From the NCBI RefSeq assembly GCF_003293595.1, contig NZ_CP022162.1, forward strand, positions 1,412,248 to 1,476,247: a stretch of 64,000 bases of DNA. The letters run 5' to 3'. The translations under genes were made by a program, and so were the position numbers. The notes under the pieces are model-generated. The model was not told where the DNA came from, searched no databases, and saw nothing but the letters and a program-made list of their open reading frames with translations. Source of the DNA: Microbacterium sp. PM5. Its GTDB lineage: Bacteria > Actinomycetota > Actinomycetes > Actinomycetales > Microbacteriaceae. Each line of letters starts with the position of its first letter. The stretch's first letter is position 1. Shown piece by piece: positions 1-7,960 of this stretch.

Positions 1-236
1 GCCTCCTCGGCCGGCGGTTCCGGCACGGGCGCGACCGCCTGCTCCACCGGCGGGGGTGTCGGCGTCGCCGAAGGGGTGAGCGTGGGCGACGGTGTGCTGG
101 TCTGCATGATCGGGGCGATCGTGGGCGCCTCCTCCGCGGGGCGCTGCACGGCGCTGGTGGCCGCGTACACGCCGCCGACGATCGCAGCGACAACGACGAC
201 CGAGCCCGCAACGGCGGCGACTCTCTTGATATTCAT
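1..236 (-). CDS. Secreted or membrane-anchored protein of unknown function (N-terminal part)
   Basis: The gene runs off the left edge, so only about the first 78 residues are visible. The ATG at 236 sits behind a strong Shine-Dalgarno (GGAGGAGAG). Residues about 5-25 form one hydrophobic segment rich in Val and Ala, fitting a signal peptide or N-terminal anchor. The rest is rich in Pro, Thr, Ser and Glu, like an extracytoplasmic linker leading to a domain outside the window. No lipobox cysteine is visible. I do not recognise the family; the function would be decided by the missing C-terminal part. Confidence 0.7.
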   Translation of the reverse strand, partial: MNIKRVAAVAGSVVVVAAIVGGVYAATSAVQRPAEEAPTIAPIMQTSTPSPTLTPSATPTPPPVEQAVAPVPEPPAEE

Positions 237-280
237 CTCTCTCCTCCAGGTCTGGCCGTGCGGTGTGCTACCACTGAAGT

Positions 281-766
281 ATGGATAGCTCTTTCGACAT
301 CGTCTCCAAGATCGACCGCCAGGAAGCGGACAACGCGCTCAACCAGGCCCGCAAGGAGGTCGAGCAGCGCTACGACTTCAAGGGGACGGACGCGTCGATC
401 GACTGGAGCGGCGAGGCGATCCTCATCAAGGCCAACAGCGAAGAGCGGGCGAAGGCGGTGCTCGACGTGTTCCAGTCGAAGCTGATCAAGCGCGGCATCT
501 CGCTGAAGTCGCTCGAGTCGGGTGAGCCGCAGCCCTCGGGCAAGGAGTACCGCATCACGTCGACGCTCAAAGAGGGGATCTCCTCCGAGAACGCGAAGAA
601 GATCACCAAGCTCATCCGCGACGAAGGCCCCAAGTCGGTCAAGGCGCAGATCCAGGGGGACGAGCTGCGCGTGCAGTCGAAGTCGCGCGACGACCTGCAG
701 GAGGTTCAGCGCATGCTCAAGGCCGCCGACCTCGACGTCGACCTCCAGTTCGTCAACTACCGGTAA
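281..766 (+). CDS. yajQ: YajQ family nucleotide/cyclic-di-GMP-binding protein
   Basis: The 161-residue product has the usual YajQ length and opens with [15 protein letters not shown], then a conserved [13 protein letters not shown] stretch near residue 30, both hallmarks of the family. Members have two ferredoxin-like domains; some bind cyclic di-GMP or act with transcription factors, but the role in actinobacteria is not settled. The ATG is preceded by TACCAC and six bases, a weak form of the leaderless promoter seen widely in this window. It lies divergent from the secreted protein on its left. The family call is firm, the ligand unproven. Confidence 0.93.
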   Translation: MDSSFDIVSKIDRQEADNALNQARKEVEQRYDFKGTDASIDWSGEAILIKANSEERAKAVLDVFQSKLIKRGISLKSLESGEPQPSGKEYRITSTLKEGISSENAKKITKLIRDEGPKSVKAQIQGDELRVQSKSRDDLQEVQRMLKAADLDVDLQFVNYR

Positions 767-811
767 GGCACGCGAGCGGGCGGCACTCACCGGATTCATC
801 ACCGCTTCGCA

Positions 812-817
812 TAGATT
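812..817 (+). promoter_or_regulatory. Leaderless -10 box for the L,D-transpeptidase
   Basis: TAGATT lies exactly six bases before the ATG at 824, so the transcript would begin on the start codon. Confidence 0.6.
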
Positions 818-823
818 CCGGGG

Positions 824-1495
824 ATGATCGCGCCCCATCGTCGGCCGCCCCTCGTCGCCGCTGCGACGGCCGCCGCCGCAGCCGCCTTGTTGTGCCTTGC
901 GGGCTGCAGCACACCCGCAGCATCCGCGGCGCCCGCGGCATCCACCCCGACCGCGGCAGCCACCCCGACCGCGACGCCCTCGTCGACACCGACACCGACA
1001 CCCACTCCGGCGCCGACGCCCACGCCAGCCGTGTGGACGTTCCATACGACGCCCTCACCGGATGCGAACTGCACGGGGCCCGGCCGCGAGGCAGCGCGTG
1101 ACGGCGTGCTGCACGTGTACGTCAGCATCGCGGCGCAGCACCTCTGGGAGTGCTCGGGCGAGAATCTGCTGATGGACTCGGCGGTGACCACCGGCGCCTC
1201 CGGTTTCGACCCGGACTACGCGACGCCGACCGGAACGTTCGCGATCAGTCGCATGACCCGCGACACCGAGCTGGTCGGCCACGACCGCCACGGCTCGTGG
1301 GACGACCACGTCGCGTACTGGATGCCCTTCGACGACGGCGACGTCGGCTTCCACGACGCCTCGTGGCAGACCTTCCCCTTCGGCACCGACGGCTACCTGC
1401 AGAACGGCTCGCACGGCTGCGTCCACATGCCCACCGACGCGATCGCGCACCTCTACAAGGATGTCGAGGTCGGCACGCGCGTCACGGTGCGCTGA
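824..1495 (+). CDS. L,D-transpeptidase (YkuD domain) lipoprotein
   Basis: The 223-residue product has an Arg-rich start, a hydrophobic Ala/Leu stretch and a lipobox LAGC with Cys near residue 28, so it should be a lipid-anchored exported protein. A Thr/Pro/Ala linker (residues about 30-70) leads to a YkuD catalytic domain. The active-site motif SHGCVHMP is near the C terminus, with the partner His in the preceding VGFHDASW stretch. Such enzymes make 3-3 peptidoglycan cross-links or attach proteins to peptidoglycan. It has a leaderless promoter and is convergent with the DUF1295 gene, with only 17 bp between them. Confidence 0.9.
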   Translation: MIAPHRRPPLVAAATAAAAAALLCLAGCSTPAASAAPAASTPTAAATPTATPSSTPTPTPTPAPTPTPAVWTFHTTPSPDANCTGPGREAARDGVLHVYVSIAAQHLWECSGENLLMDSAVTTGASGFDPDYATPTGTFAISRMTRDTELVGHDRHGSWDDHVAYWMPFDDGDVGFHDASWQTFPFGTDGYLQNGSHGCVHMPTDAIAHLYKDVEVGTRVTVR

Positions 1496-1512
1496 CCCGC
1501 GGCGCCAGCCGC

Positions 1513-2388
1513 TCAGCCGCGACCGAGACCGGGCACCAGCACCGGGGTGCGCTTCTTGTACTCCTGGTACGCCGGCTCGTCACCCCAGCGCGCGTCGGCG
1601 CGCTTCTCCAGCATCGGGATGCCGCTCACCCGCGTCAGCAGAAGGATCACGAACAGCGGCGAGATCACGGTGACCCACTGCCAGCCCACGGCCGCCGGCA
1701 GCGCGACGATCGCGACGCCGACCCAGACGAGGATCTCGCCGAAGTAGTTCGGATGCCGCGACCACGCCCAGACGCCCGAATCGATGAAGCGCCCTTTGTT
1801 GGCGGCATCCTTGCGGAACGCCGCCTTCTGCCCGTCGGCGACGACCTCGATGACCAGGCCCACGAGCCACACCACGGCACCGATGACGATCCATACGTCG
1901 AGCCCACCCGCGGTGGTAGCGGTGATGCCGACCCACGCGGCCGACGACGTGACGGCGACCCACAGACCCTGGATGATCCAGACCCGCAGGAACGCCAATG
2001 GGTTGATCTTGATGTCATCGAAGCGGCCGTCCGCGCCCTGCGCGTGCACCCGCACGTACAGGAACACGGACAGCCGCACTCCCCACACGACGATCATGAC
2101 GGCCAGCACCCACGCCCGCACCGAGGCCGGCGCGACGGCCGCGAGCAAGACGATCGCGACCAGTGCGAACGTCAGGCCTCCCGTGAGATCGAAGAACTTC
2201 TCGGTACGCAGCAGCGCCGCCGGAATGTAGGCGACGACCTGGATCGCGAATGCCACGACGACCGCGAGCGCGAACAGCGGGATGCTGCCCCACGATGCGC
2301 CGGCGCTTCCGCCGGCGACCGCGAGTGCTGCGCCGATGCCGAGCGCGACGAGGATGGTGACGAGGATGGCGCCCGGGCGCTGTGACAT
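1513..2388 (-). CDS. DUF1295 (steroid 5-alpha-reductase-like) integral membrane protein
   Basis: The 291-residue polytopic protein has about seven hydrophobic segments. The C-terminal half carries the DUF1295 signature around SGVWAWSRHPNYFGEILVW, related to the membrane fold of steroid 5-alpha reductases and isoprenylcysteine methyltransferases. The substrate is unknown. The ATG at 2388 follows a GGAG ribosome site. It lies 35 bp downstream of the acyl-CoA ligase on the same strand, so the two may be co-transcribed, which hints at lipid modification. Confidence 0.85.
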   Translation of the reverse strand: MSQRPGAILVTILVALGIGAALAVAGGSAGASWGSIPLFALAVVVAFAIQVVAYIPAALLRTEKFFDLTGGLTFALVAIVLLAAVAPASVRAWVLAVMIVVWGVRLSVFLYVRVHAQGADGRFDDIKINPLAFLRVWIIQGLWVAVTSSAAWVGITATTAGGLDVWIVIGAVVWLVGLVIEVVADGQKAAFRKDAANKGRFIDSGVWAWSRHPNYFGEILVWVGVAIVALPAAVGWQWVTVISPLFVILLLTRVSGIPMLEKRADARWGDEPAYQEYKKRTPVLVPGLGRG

Positions 2389-2423
2389 GGGAGTTCTCCG
2401 GTTGAGGGGCGTAGTAGGGCGGG

Positions 2424-4178
2424 TCAGAGGTAGAGGGCGTCGATGGTGCCCGACTCGCGATCGAGCAGCTGACGACGCCGGATCTTCAGCGTCGGCGTCA
2501 CGACCTCGCGATCCTCGGCATCCGCGAAGACGAGCGCGAACCGTCGCACCTGCTCGCTGCGCGAGACCAGCGCGTTGGCTTCGTCGACGGCCCGCTGCAC
2601 CTCTGCGCGGAGGTCGGGGTCATCCAGCGCCACGGCGCTGCCGCGTGCGGCGGTGACCGCATCCTGGTCGAGCACGATGAGTGCGGTCAGATACGGCCGC
2701 CCCTCCCCCACGGTCACCGCCGAGGAGATGACGGGGTGCTCTTCGATCGCCGCTTCCCACCGCGCGGGGGCGACGGTCTTGCCACCCGACGTCGTGACGA
2801 CGTCCTTGACGCGCCCCTCCAGCACGAGACGGCCGCGCTCGTCGAGCCGGCCGAGGTCGCCCGTGCGGAAGAAGCCGTCGACGAAGGCGTCACGGTCGTC
2901 GTCCGCGTTGCGATAGCCGGCGAACACACCGACGCCCTTCGCGAGCACCTCGCCGTCGTCGGCGATGCGCACGGTCGAGCCGGGAAGCGGCACCCCGACG
3001 GTGCCCGAGCGGATGCGACCGGGAAGGTTGCCGGTCAGCGGCGCGGTCGTCTCGGTCAGCCCGTACCCCTCGATCACCGGAACACCCATGCCGCGGAACA
3101 GCAACGACAGCCGCGACGGCAGCGTCGCGCCGCCCGAGAGCACGTAGCCGATGCGCCCGCCCATGAGGCCGCGGATGCGACGGTAGAAGAGGGCGTCGAA
3201 CACGCGGCGACGCACCCCCAGACTCCACGACGACGCGGGCCGCTCGCCGTCGTCGATCTGCTCCTCACGCCGCGCGAGCTCCGTGGCGGTGCGAACCGCG
3301 GCATCCCAGACCCGCCCGAGGTGCTTGTCGGCGGCCTTCGCCCCGGCCGCCGCGGCGATCTTCTCGAGGATGCGGGGCACGACCACGAGGAAGGTCGGGC
3401 GCAGCTCCGCGAGCGAGGCGACGACTTCCGACGGTTCTGAGAGGTGAGCGATGCGCATGCCGCTGGCGAGACAGATCAGCTGCAGCCCCCGGGCCAGCAC
3501 GTGCGCCAGGGGAAGGAAGATCACCGTGCTGCCGTCCGCCCGCACGATGTCGGAGTACGCGGCGGCGATGTTGAGCACCTGCCCGAGGAAGTTCTCGTGG
3601 CTGAGGACGACGCCCTTGGGCGTGCCGCTCGTGCCCGAGGTGTAGACGATCGTCGCGGGCGAGGTGGGGCCGGCATCCGTGCGGGCACGCTCGAGCGCGG
3701 CGTCGTCGACGAGGCCGCCGCGAGCGGCGAGGTCGGCCAGGCCACGCGTCAGGGACAGGACGGTCGGTACCCCGGCCGCCGCCAACGCGGACCGGGAGCG
3801 CTCGTCACCGAAGAAAGCGACGCGCACTCCGGCGTCGGCGACGATCGCCGCGACCTGGCTCGGCGCGGAGGAGTCGTACACGGGCACGACGACGCCTCCC
3901 GCGAACCAGACGGCCAGGTCGGCGACGGCCCACTCGTAGCGCGTCGGGGCCATGATCGCCACGGCGTCGCCGGGTTGCAGGCCGTCGGCCAGCAGCCCCT
4001 TGGCGACCGCGCGCACCTCGGCGGCAAAGGCCGCTGTGGTCACCGGCCGCCACCGTTCTCCTTCGCGCACGTCGAAGGCGACATGGTCGGGAGCCTCGTC
4101 GACCCGACGCCTCAGCAGGTCGGTGACATTGCGGTACGCCGACAGGTCGGCAAGCGGCGCAGTCGAGACTTCTCTCAC
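2424..4178 (-). CDS. Long-chain fatty-acid-CoA ligase (AMP-binding, FadD15-like)
   Basis: This 584-residue ANL-superfamily enzyme should activate fatty acids to acyl-AMP and then acyl-CoA. The P-loop motif TIVYTSGTSGTPKG is near residue 180, the ATP motif GYGLTETTAP near residue 370, the hinge motif FFRTGDLG follows, and the C-terminal domain closes the protein. The length suits the long-chain AMP-forming clade found in actinobacteria. The start is a GTG at 4178, placed by AAGGAG ten bases upstream. It probably shares a transcript with the DUF1295 gene. Chain-length preference cannot be read from sequence. Confidence 0.9.
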   Translation of the reverse strand: MREVSTAPLADLSAYRNVTDLLRRRVDEAPDHVAFDVREGERWRPVTTAAFAAEVRAVAKGLLADGLQPGDAVAIMAPTRYEWAVADLAVWFAGGVVVPVYDSSAPSQVAAIVADAGVRVAFFGDERSRSALAAAGVPTVLSLTRGLADLAARGGLVDDAALERARTDAGPTSPATIVYTSGTSGTPKGVVLSHENFLGQVLNIAAAYSDIVRADGSTVIFLPLAHVLARGLQLICLASGMRIAHLSEPSEVVASLAELRPTFLVVVPRILEKIAAAAGAKAADKHLGRVWDAAVRTATELARREEQIDDGERPASSWSLGVRRRVFDALFYRRIRGLMGGRIGYVLSGGATLPSRLSLLFRGMGVPVIEGYGLTETTAPLTGNLPGRIRSGTVGVPLPGSTVRIADDGEVLAKGVGVFAGYRNADDDRDAFVDGFFRTGDLGRLDERGRLVLEGRVKDVVTTSGGKTVAPARWEAAIEEHPVISSAVTVGEGRPYLTALIVLDQDAVTAARGSAVALDDPDLRAEVQRAVDEANALVSRSEQVRRFALVFADAEDREVVTPTLKIRRRQLLDRESGTIDALYL

Positions 4179-4348
4179 GGACGGAGCTCTCCTTCGGGAT
4201 GGGCGTAGCTGCCTCTTGTTCGGAGCCGTGGCCCGATCGGATCGGGTGTCCGCTCCGAAATCCTGCCATGCTCGCGCCCGACGCCCGGATGGGTTGCCGA
4301 AGCGCCCGCCGACACGGTATGGAGGCTCTCGCCGCGTGCGCGACCGGA

Positions 4349-4354
4349 TACGCT
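4349..4354 (+). promoter_or_regulatory. Leaderless -10 box for a short upstream ORF
   Basis: TACGCT stands exactly six bases before the GTG at 4361. The preceding stretch 4179-4348, back to the acyl-CoA ligase start, shows no other feature to me. Confidence 0.5.
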
Positions 4355-4360
4355 CGCAGA

Positions 4361-4426
4361 GTGAGCTCCTCCGCTGTCATGCCGCGGCTCCCGGCGTGCG
4401 CCGTCACCGCACGGGGAGGCCGATGA
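4361..4426 (+). CDS. Possible 21-residue leader peptide overlapping the D,D-carboxypeptidase start
   Basis: A GTG placed six bases after TACGCT opens a 21-codon frame, MSSSAVMPRLPACAVTARGG then R. Its TGA overlaps the ATG of the next gene (ATGA). The Shine-Dalgarno of that gene (GGGGAGG, 4413-4419) lies inside the short frame. That arrangement would let ribosomes finishing the leader restart on the carboxypeptidase. The peptide has no recognisable domain. Translation is inferred from layout only. Confidence 0.4.
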   Translation: MSSSAVMPRLPACAVTARGGR

Positions 4427-5850
4427 CCATGCCGCACGACGACGGGCTCGACGACTTCGCCGACCTGATGGGCTCGGCCCCCAGCGGTGCGTCGCACGTG
4501 TCGTTGTCCGCCGAGGATGCCGAGCGCCTGCGCCGACGTCGGCGCCGCCGCCGCCGCGGCTGGCTGATCGCCGCAGGTGTCGTGCTCGCGATCGTCGCCG
4601 GCGCCGGCGGCTACACGGCGTGGGCTCTGTCGGCGCCGTTGCCGGCGCTCGAGACGACGACACGCGTTCCGACCGTGACGCCGGGCGCCCCAGCAGCGCT
4701 GGCGATGCCCTCCGGACGGGCCGCCGCGATCTCGGTGGTCGGCGCCGCGGGCGATCTGGGGGCGGCGGGACTGCACGCGGTGAGCGGTGACGACCAGCCC
4801 CGACCGATCGCGAGCATCAGCAAGCTGATCACCGCGCTCGTCGTGCTCGACGCTCATCCGCTGCAGAGCGCCGACGACCCCGGTCCGACGATCACGTTCG
4901 ACAAGGCCGACCACGACCTGTACGACCAGTACTACGTGCTCGGCGCGACCGTGGCCGCCATGCCGACCGGCAGCTCCATGTCGCTGCGCGACGCCCTGAC
5001 CACCATGCTGTTGCCGTCGGCGAGCAACTATGCCGACGCGGTGGCGATGTGGGCCTTCGGCTCCCGTTCGGGCTACGTCTCCGCGACGCGCACGTGGCTC
5101 CAGGCTCACCAGCTGAACGGAACGACGATCGTCGAGCCCACCGGCATCGATGAGCGCAACACGAGCACACCGAGTGATCTGCTCGCCATCGGACAGCTCG
5201 CCGCGGCCAACCCCGCTCTCGCCCGGATCACGTCGATGTCGTCGGCCACCGTCCCGACGGTCGGAGAGGTGGACAACACCAACGATCTGCTCGGCAGCGA
5301 CGGTGTGACCGGCCTGAAGACGGGCAACCTCGGCGCCGGGACGTTCGCACTGCTCTACACCGCGACGAGCAACCCCGGACTGGGCGAACCGCTGAAGATC
5401 GTCGGCGTCTCGCTCGATGGGCAGTCGCGGGAGCAGGTGGATGCCGATGTCACCACCGCGCTGCGCAGCGTCGCCGCCGGCGTGCACCTGGTGCCGGTCG
5501 CGAAAGCGGGAACACCGGTCGGCACGGTGACGAGCCCCTGGGGCGGGGAGGCGCAGTTGGTGCTGTCGCGCGACGAGAGCCTGCTCACGTGGTCCGATAC
5601 GCCGATCACCGCATCGATCACGCTGACGATTGCGCCGACCGGCCAGGACGGCCAGCAGATCGGCATCGCGACGTGGACCTCCGGCGGCCGCAGTGCCAGC
5701 GTCGCGGTGGCCGTGCGCGGAACGATCGCCCCTCCCGACGACTGGTGGAAGCTGACCCATCCCTCGCTGCTCGGCGGCCCGGCGCCGTCGCCGTCGCCGT
5801 CGCCGAGCCTGAGCGTGAGCCCGTCTCCGACTCCCACCGCCGGCGGCTGA
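4423..5850 (+). CDS. D-alanyl-D-alanine carboxypeptidase (serine, penicillin-binding-protein fold)
   Basis: The 475-residue product trims pentapeptide stems in peptidoglycan. It has a cytoplasmic acidic N terminus, a run of arginines, one membrane segment (residues about 46-70) and an external catalytic domain. The three active-site motifs are all present: SISK (Ser131, Lys134), SNY near residue 200 and KTG near residue 298. A Ser/Pro-rich tail of about 30 residues may sit in the wall. The ATG at 4423 is chosen for its GGGGAGG site and its ATGA overlap with the short leader frame. The gene is convergent with the hydrolase on its right. Confidence 0.92.
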   Translation: MTMPHDDGLDDFADLMGSAPSGASHVSLSAEDAERLRRRRRRRRRGWLIAAGVVLAIVAGAGGYTAWALSAPLPALETTTRVPTVTPGAPAALAMPSGRAAAISVVGAAGDLGAAGLHAVSGDDQPRPIASISKLITALVVLDAHPLQSADDPGPTITFDKADHDLYDQYYVLGATVAAMPTGSSMSLRDALTTMLLPSASNYADAVAMWAFGSRSGYVSATRTWLQAHQLNGTTIVEPTGIDERNTSTPSDLLAIGQLAAANPALARITSMSSATVPTVGEVDNTNDLLGSDGVTGLKTGNLGAGTFALLYTATSNPGLGEPLKIVGVSLDGQSREQVDADVTTALRSVAAGVHLVPVAKAGTPVGTVTSPWGGEAQLVLSRDESLLTWSDTPITASITLTIAPTGQDGQQIGIATWTSGGRSASVAVAVRGTIAPPDDWWKLTHPSLLGGPAPSPSPSPSLSVSPSPTPTAGG

Positions 5851-5860
5851 GCGGCGCGGA

Positions 5861-6817
5861 TCAGCCCAGCGCGCCCGAGACGAGCCAGCGGCGCAGTACG
5901 CCGTACGCGGCATCCCTCGGCTCCGGCGCCGACAGGAACACGTCGTGGATCGCGCCGTCGATGTGCGCGACCGTCACGAGAGAGCCGATCCGCGTCGCCG
6001 CACGGGCGATGTCGGCGACCACCAGCACGCTGTCGGTGGAGGTCATCTCCGGCGCCCACTGCAGCGGCGTCGTCGATGCGGCGGAGAGCAGGGTGAGCAC
6101 CGGGGCGTCGATCGTCAGGCCGCCGGCGACCGTGGCGTGACCCCGCATCACGGCGGCGAGCCAGCCCGGATGGGTGGGAAAGCCCCGCTCGGGACGCCAG
6201 CCTTCGGGACTGTCGGGCAGGGTCCCCAGTTCGCGCTGCGCGCGCGTGTAGAAGCCGAGATCGACGACCGGGTGCGCGCCGAGAGGGTCGAAGCGTGCCC
6301 GCATCGCGATGATCGGGGCGATGGCCTGACGCCCGATCGCACCCGTCTGCAGCTCCAGCCACGGACTGTTGAGCACGACGGCGGAGGCCGCGCCGCGATG
6401 CCGTGCCGCCCAGAGGCTCAGGGTGAGTCCTCCCGTCGAGTGCCCCAGCAGCACGAGCCGCCGGCCGCGATCGTGCGTGCCCATCGCGGCGAGGGCGGCG
6501 GCGATGTCGGGATCGTAGTCGTCGAGCGTCGTGACGTATCCCGGGATCTGCCCCGGGCGCAGGCTCCGGCCGTATCCGTGCAGGTCCAGGGCGTAGAACC
6601 GGGCACCGAGGCCCGTCCAGAAGCGCGCCAGCTCCGTCTGGAAGAAGTAGTCCGACCACCCGTGCACGTACAGCACGTCCACACCGTTCAACGGTCGCAG
6701 CCACGGCATCCGCGGGAGGGAGCGCACGAGGGTGGCGGGATCGGCGTCCGCGCCGAGCTCGAGCGTGAGCTGTTCGAAGCCCGGCCCGAGGATGTCTGCG
6801 ACCCACTCGCCCACCAT
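5861..6817 (-). CDS. Alpha/beta hydrolase (serine hydrolase, lysophospholipase-like)
   Basis: The 318-residue cytoplasmic protein has the alpha/beta-hydrolase layout: an HGWSDYF oxyanion region, the nucleophile elbow GHSTGG near residue 125, and a late acidic residue and His (DGAIHDVF). It looks like the monoglyceride-lipase/lysophospholipase branch, but the substrate is unknown. The start ATG sits six bases after TAGGCT on the minus strand. It is the last gene before a repeat-flanked DUF559-type gene and is not obviously in an operon. Confidence 0.82.
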   Translation of the reverse strand: MVGEWVADILGPGFEQLTLELGADADPATLVRSLPRMPWLRPLNGVDVLYVHGWSDYFFQTELARFWTGLGARFYALDLHGYGRSLRPGQIPGYVTTLDDYDPDIAAALAAMGTHDRGRRLVLLGHSTGGLTLSLWAARHRGAASAVVLNSPWLELQTGAIGRQAIAPIIAMRARFDPLGAHPVVDLGFYTRAQRELGTLPDSPEGWRPERGFPTHPGWLAAVMRGHATVAGGLTIDAPVLTLLSAASTTPLQWAPEMTSTDSVLVVADIARAATRIGSLVTVAHIDGAIHDVFLSAPEPRDAAYGVLRRWLVSGALG

Positions 6818-6823
6818 CTCGCC

Positions 6824-6829
6824 AGCCTA
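6824..6829 (-). promoter_or_regulatory. Leaderless -10 box for the alpha/beta hydrolase
   Basis: On the minus strand TAGGCT is six bases before the ATG at 6817. Confidence 0.6.
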
Positions 6830-6861
6830 TCCGCGGCCCCTCTGTGCGGGGCGACGGGGAT

Positions 6862-6931
6862 AGCGGAGGAGATTTCCGTTCGGGAGGACGGATGCCGCGG
6901 CAGCGACCTCCCGACGCGACATCTCCTCCCG
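6862..6931. repeat. Four-arm dyad element, 3' copy of locus 1
   Basis: This 70-bp element matches the copy at 7881-7950 at about 68 of 70 positions, in the same orientation. It is an inverted repeat with outer arms GAGGAGAT (6866) and ATCTCCTC (ending 6928) and inner arms GGGAGG (6882) and CCTCCC (ending 6912), symmetrical about 6897. The arms step by about 18 bp. It begins 6 bp beyond the stop of the DUF559-type gene at 6938. Confidence 0.85.
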
Positions 6932-6937
6932 GGCGGT

Positions 6938-7773
6938 TCAGCGCGCGAGGTGGAGTCCCTGGGCGACCGCACGCATGAGCACGTCCTGCACGTGCTCCCA
7001 CTGATGGATCACCTGTCGATAGCCGACGCGGATCACGTGATACCCGAGCAGCATAAGGGCGGCATCGTGCGCGTTGTCGGCATCGCGCTGCGCTCCGACA
7101 TGGTGGCCGCCGTCGATCTGCAGGACGAGCCGCTCGCCGATGAGCAGGTCGACGCGGTGGCCGGCGATCCAGATCTGGCGCCGCAGCGGCAGACGCATCC
7201 ACCGCAACCGGGGCACGACGATCGTCTCCAATCCCGAGTCGGACCAGACCTCCGCCGCCGCGAGCACACGGCGCGCACAGGCCGGAAGGCGAAGCCGTGC
7301 CAGCGCCGGGGCGCTGACCTCTTCCTTCCGCAGAGCCGACTCCCACACCGCCAACGCGACCTCGAACGGTTGGCACGCGGCGACCGCAGCGAGCACGTTC
7401 TCGGGAGCATCGACCAGTGCATCCGGATGCCGCGGCACCACCGGCCGCGCCCAGTGCACGACCGCGGTGGCCGTCGGCGCCCTCCCGGCGTGAGCGTGAG
7501 CGGCGACGTGAACGCGCGCGTCGTCGTCGTGCACCCACCAGCCGCGCCGGCGCGCCTGCGTCACGCACGAGATCACCACGCCCGACCGTGCCGCCGCGAT
7601 CAGGTGCGGGTCGGCATCCGGTACGGCCAGCCAGCCGCGAGCCACGCGCACCAGCTCCCGCCGCGCCACCGCGCGGTCGAGCGCACCGCGGCCGTATCCG
7701 GCTCGATCGATCCGATCGCTGCGGACCACGCCTCCGCATGCACGGGCCCACGTCGCGGCATCCATATGCGACA
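6938..7773 (-). CDS. AbiEi-like/DUF559 protein with Vsr-type nuclease fold, repeat-flanked (locus 1)
   Basis: The product is about 278 residues. The N-terminal 60 residues resemble the winged-helix domain of the AbiEi antitoxin family. The C-terminal 100 residues resemble DUF559/Vsr endonucleases, with VDLLIGERLVLQIDGGHH: an Asp, then Gln-Ile-Asp in place of the more usual Glu-x-Asp, so catalysis is uncertain. No AbiEii-type toxin gene is adjacent. The start is not certain: ATG 7773 is preferred because it begins just before the domain and puts the upstream repeat about 107 bp away, matching locus 2; ATG 7816 is the alternative. Both sides carry nearly identical 70-bp dyad elements. The cellular role is unknown. 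Confidence 0.75.
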
Positions 7774-7880
7774 TCGTGACCCGAGCCACAGCCGGCGACC
7801 CCGCGCGCCGCGGCATCCGTGCACAACCTGTCGCCTCTCCCCGCTGGGGAGGAGTCGAAGCAGGCCCACCCGTGCGCGCC

Positions 7881-7950
7881 AGCAGAGGAGATTTCCGTTC
7901 GGGAGGACGGATGCCGCGACAGCGACCTCCCGACGCGACATCTCCTCCCG
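7881..7950. repeat. Four-arm dyad element, 5' copy of locus 1
   Basis: This is the second copy of the element at 6862-6931, direct and about 68/70 identical, with differences at its fourth base and near the centre. It lies upstream of the DUF559-type gene and ends 10 bp before the stop end of fprA. Confidence 0.85.
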
Positions 7951-7960
7951 AACCGACGGC

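Noticed and set aside
6862..7950. AbiE-type toxin-antitoxin pair or insertion sequence
   Set aside because: No AbiEii nucleotidyltransferase toxin is adjacent and no transposase domain is seen; the flanking elements are same-orientation copies of an internal dyad rather than terminal inverted repeats.
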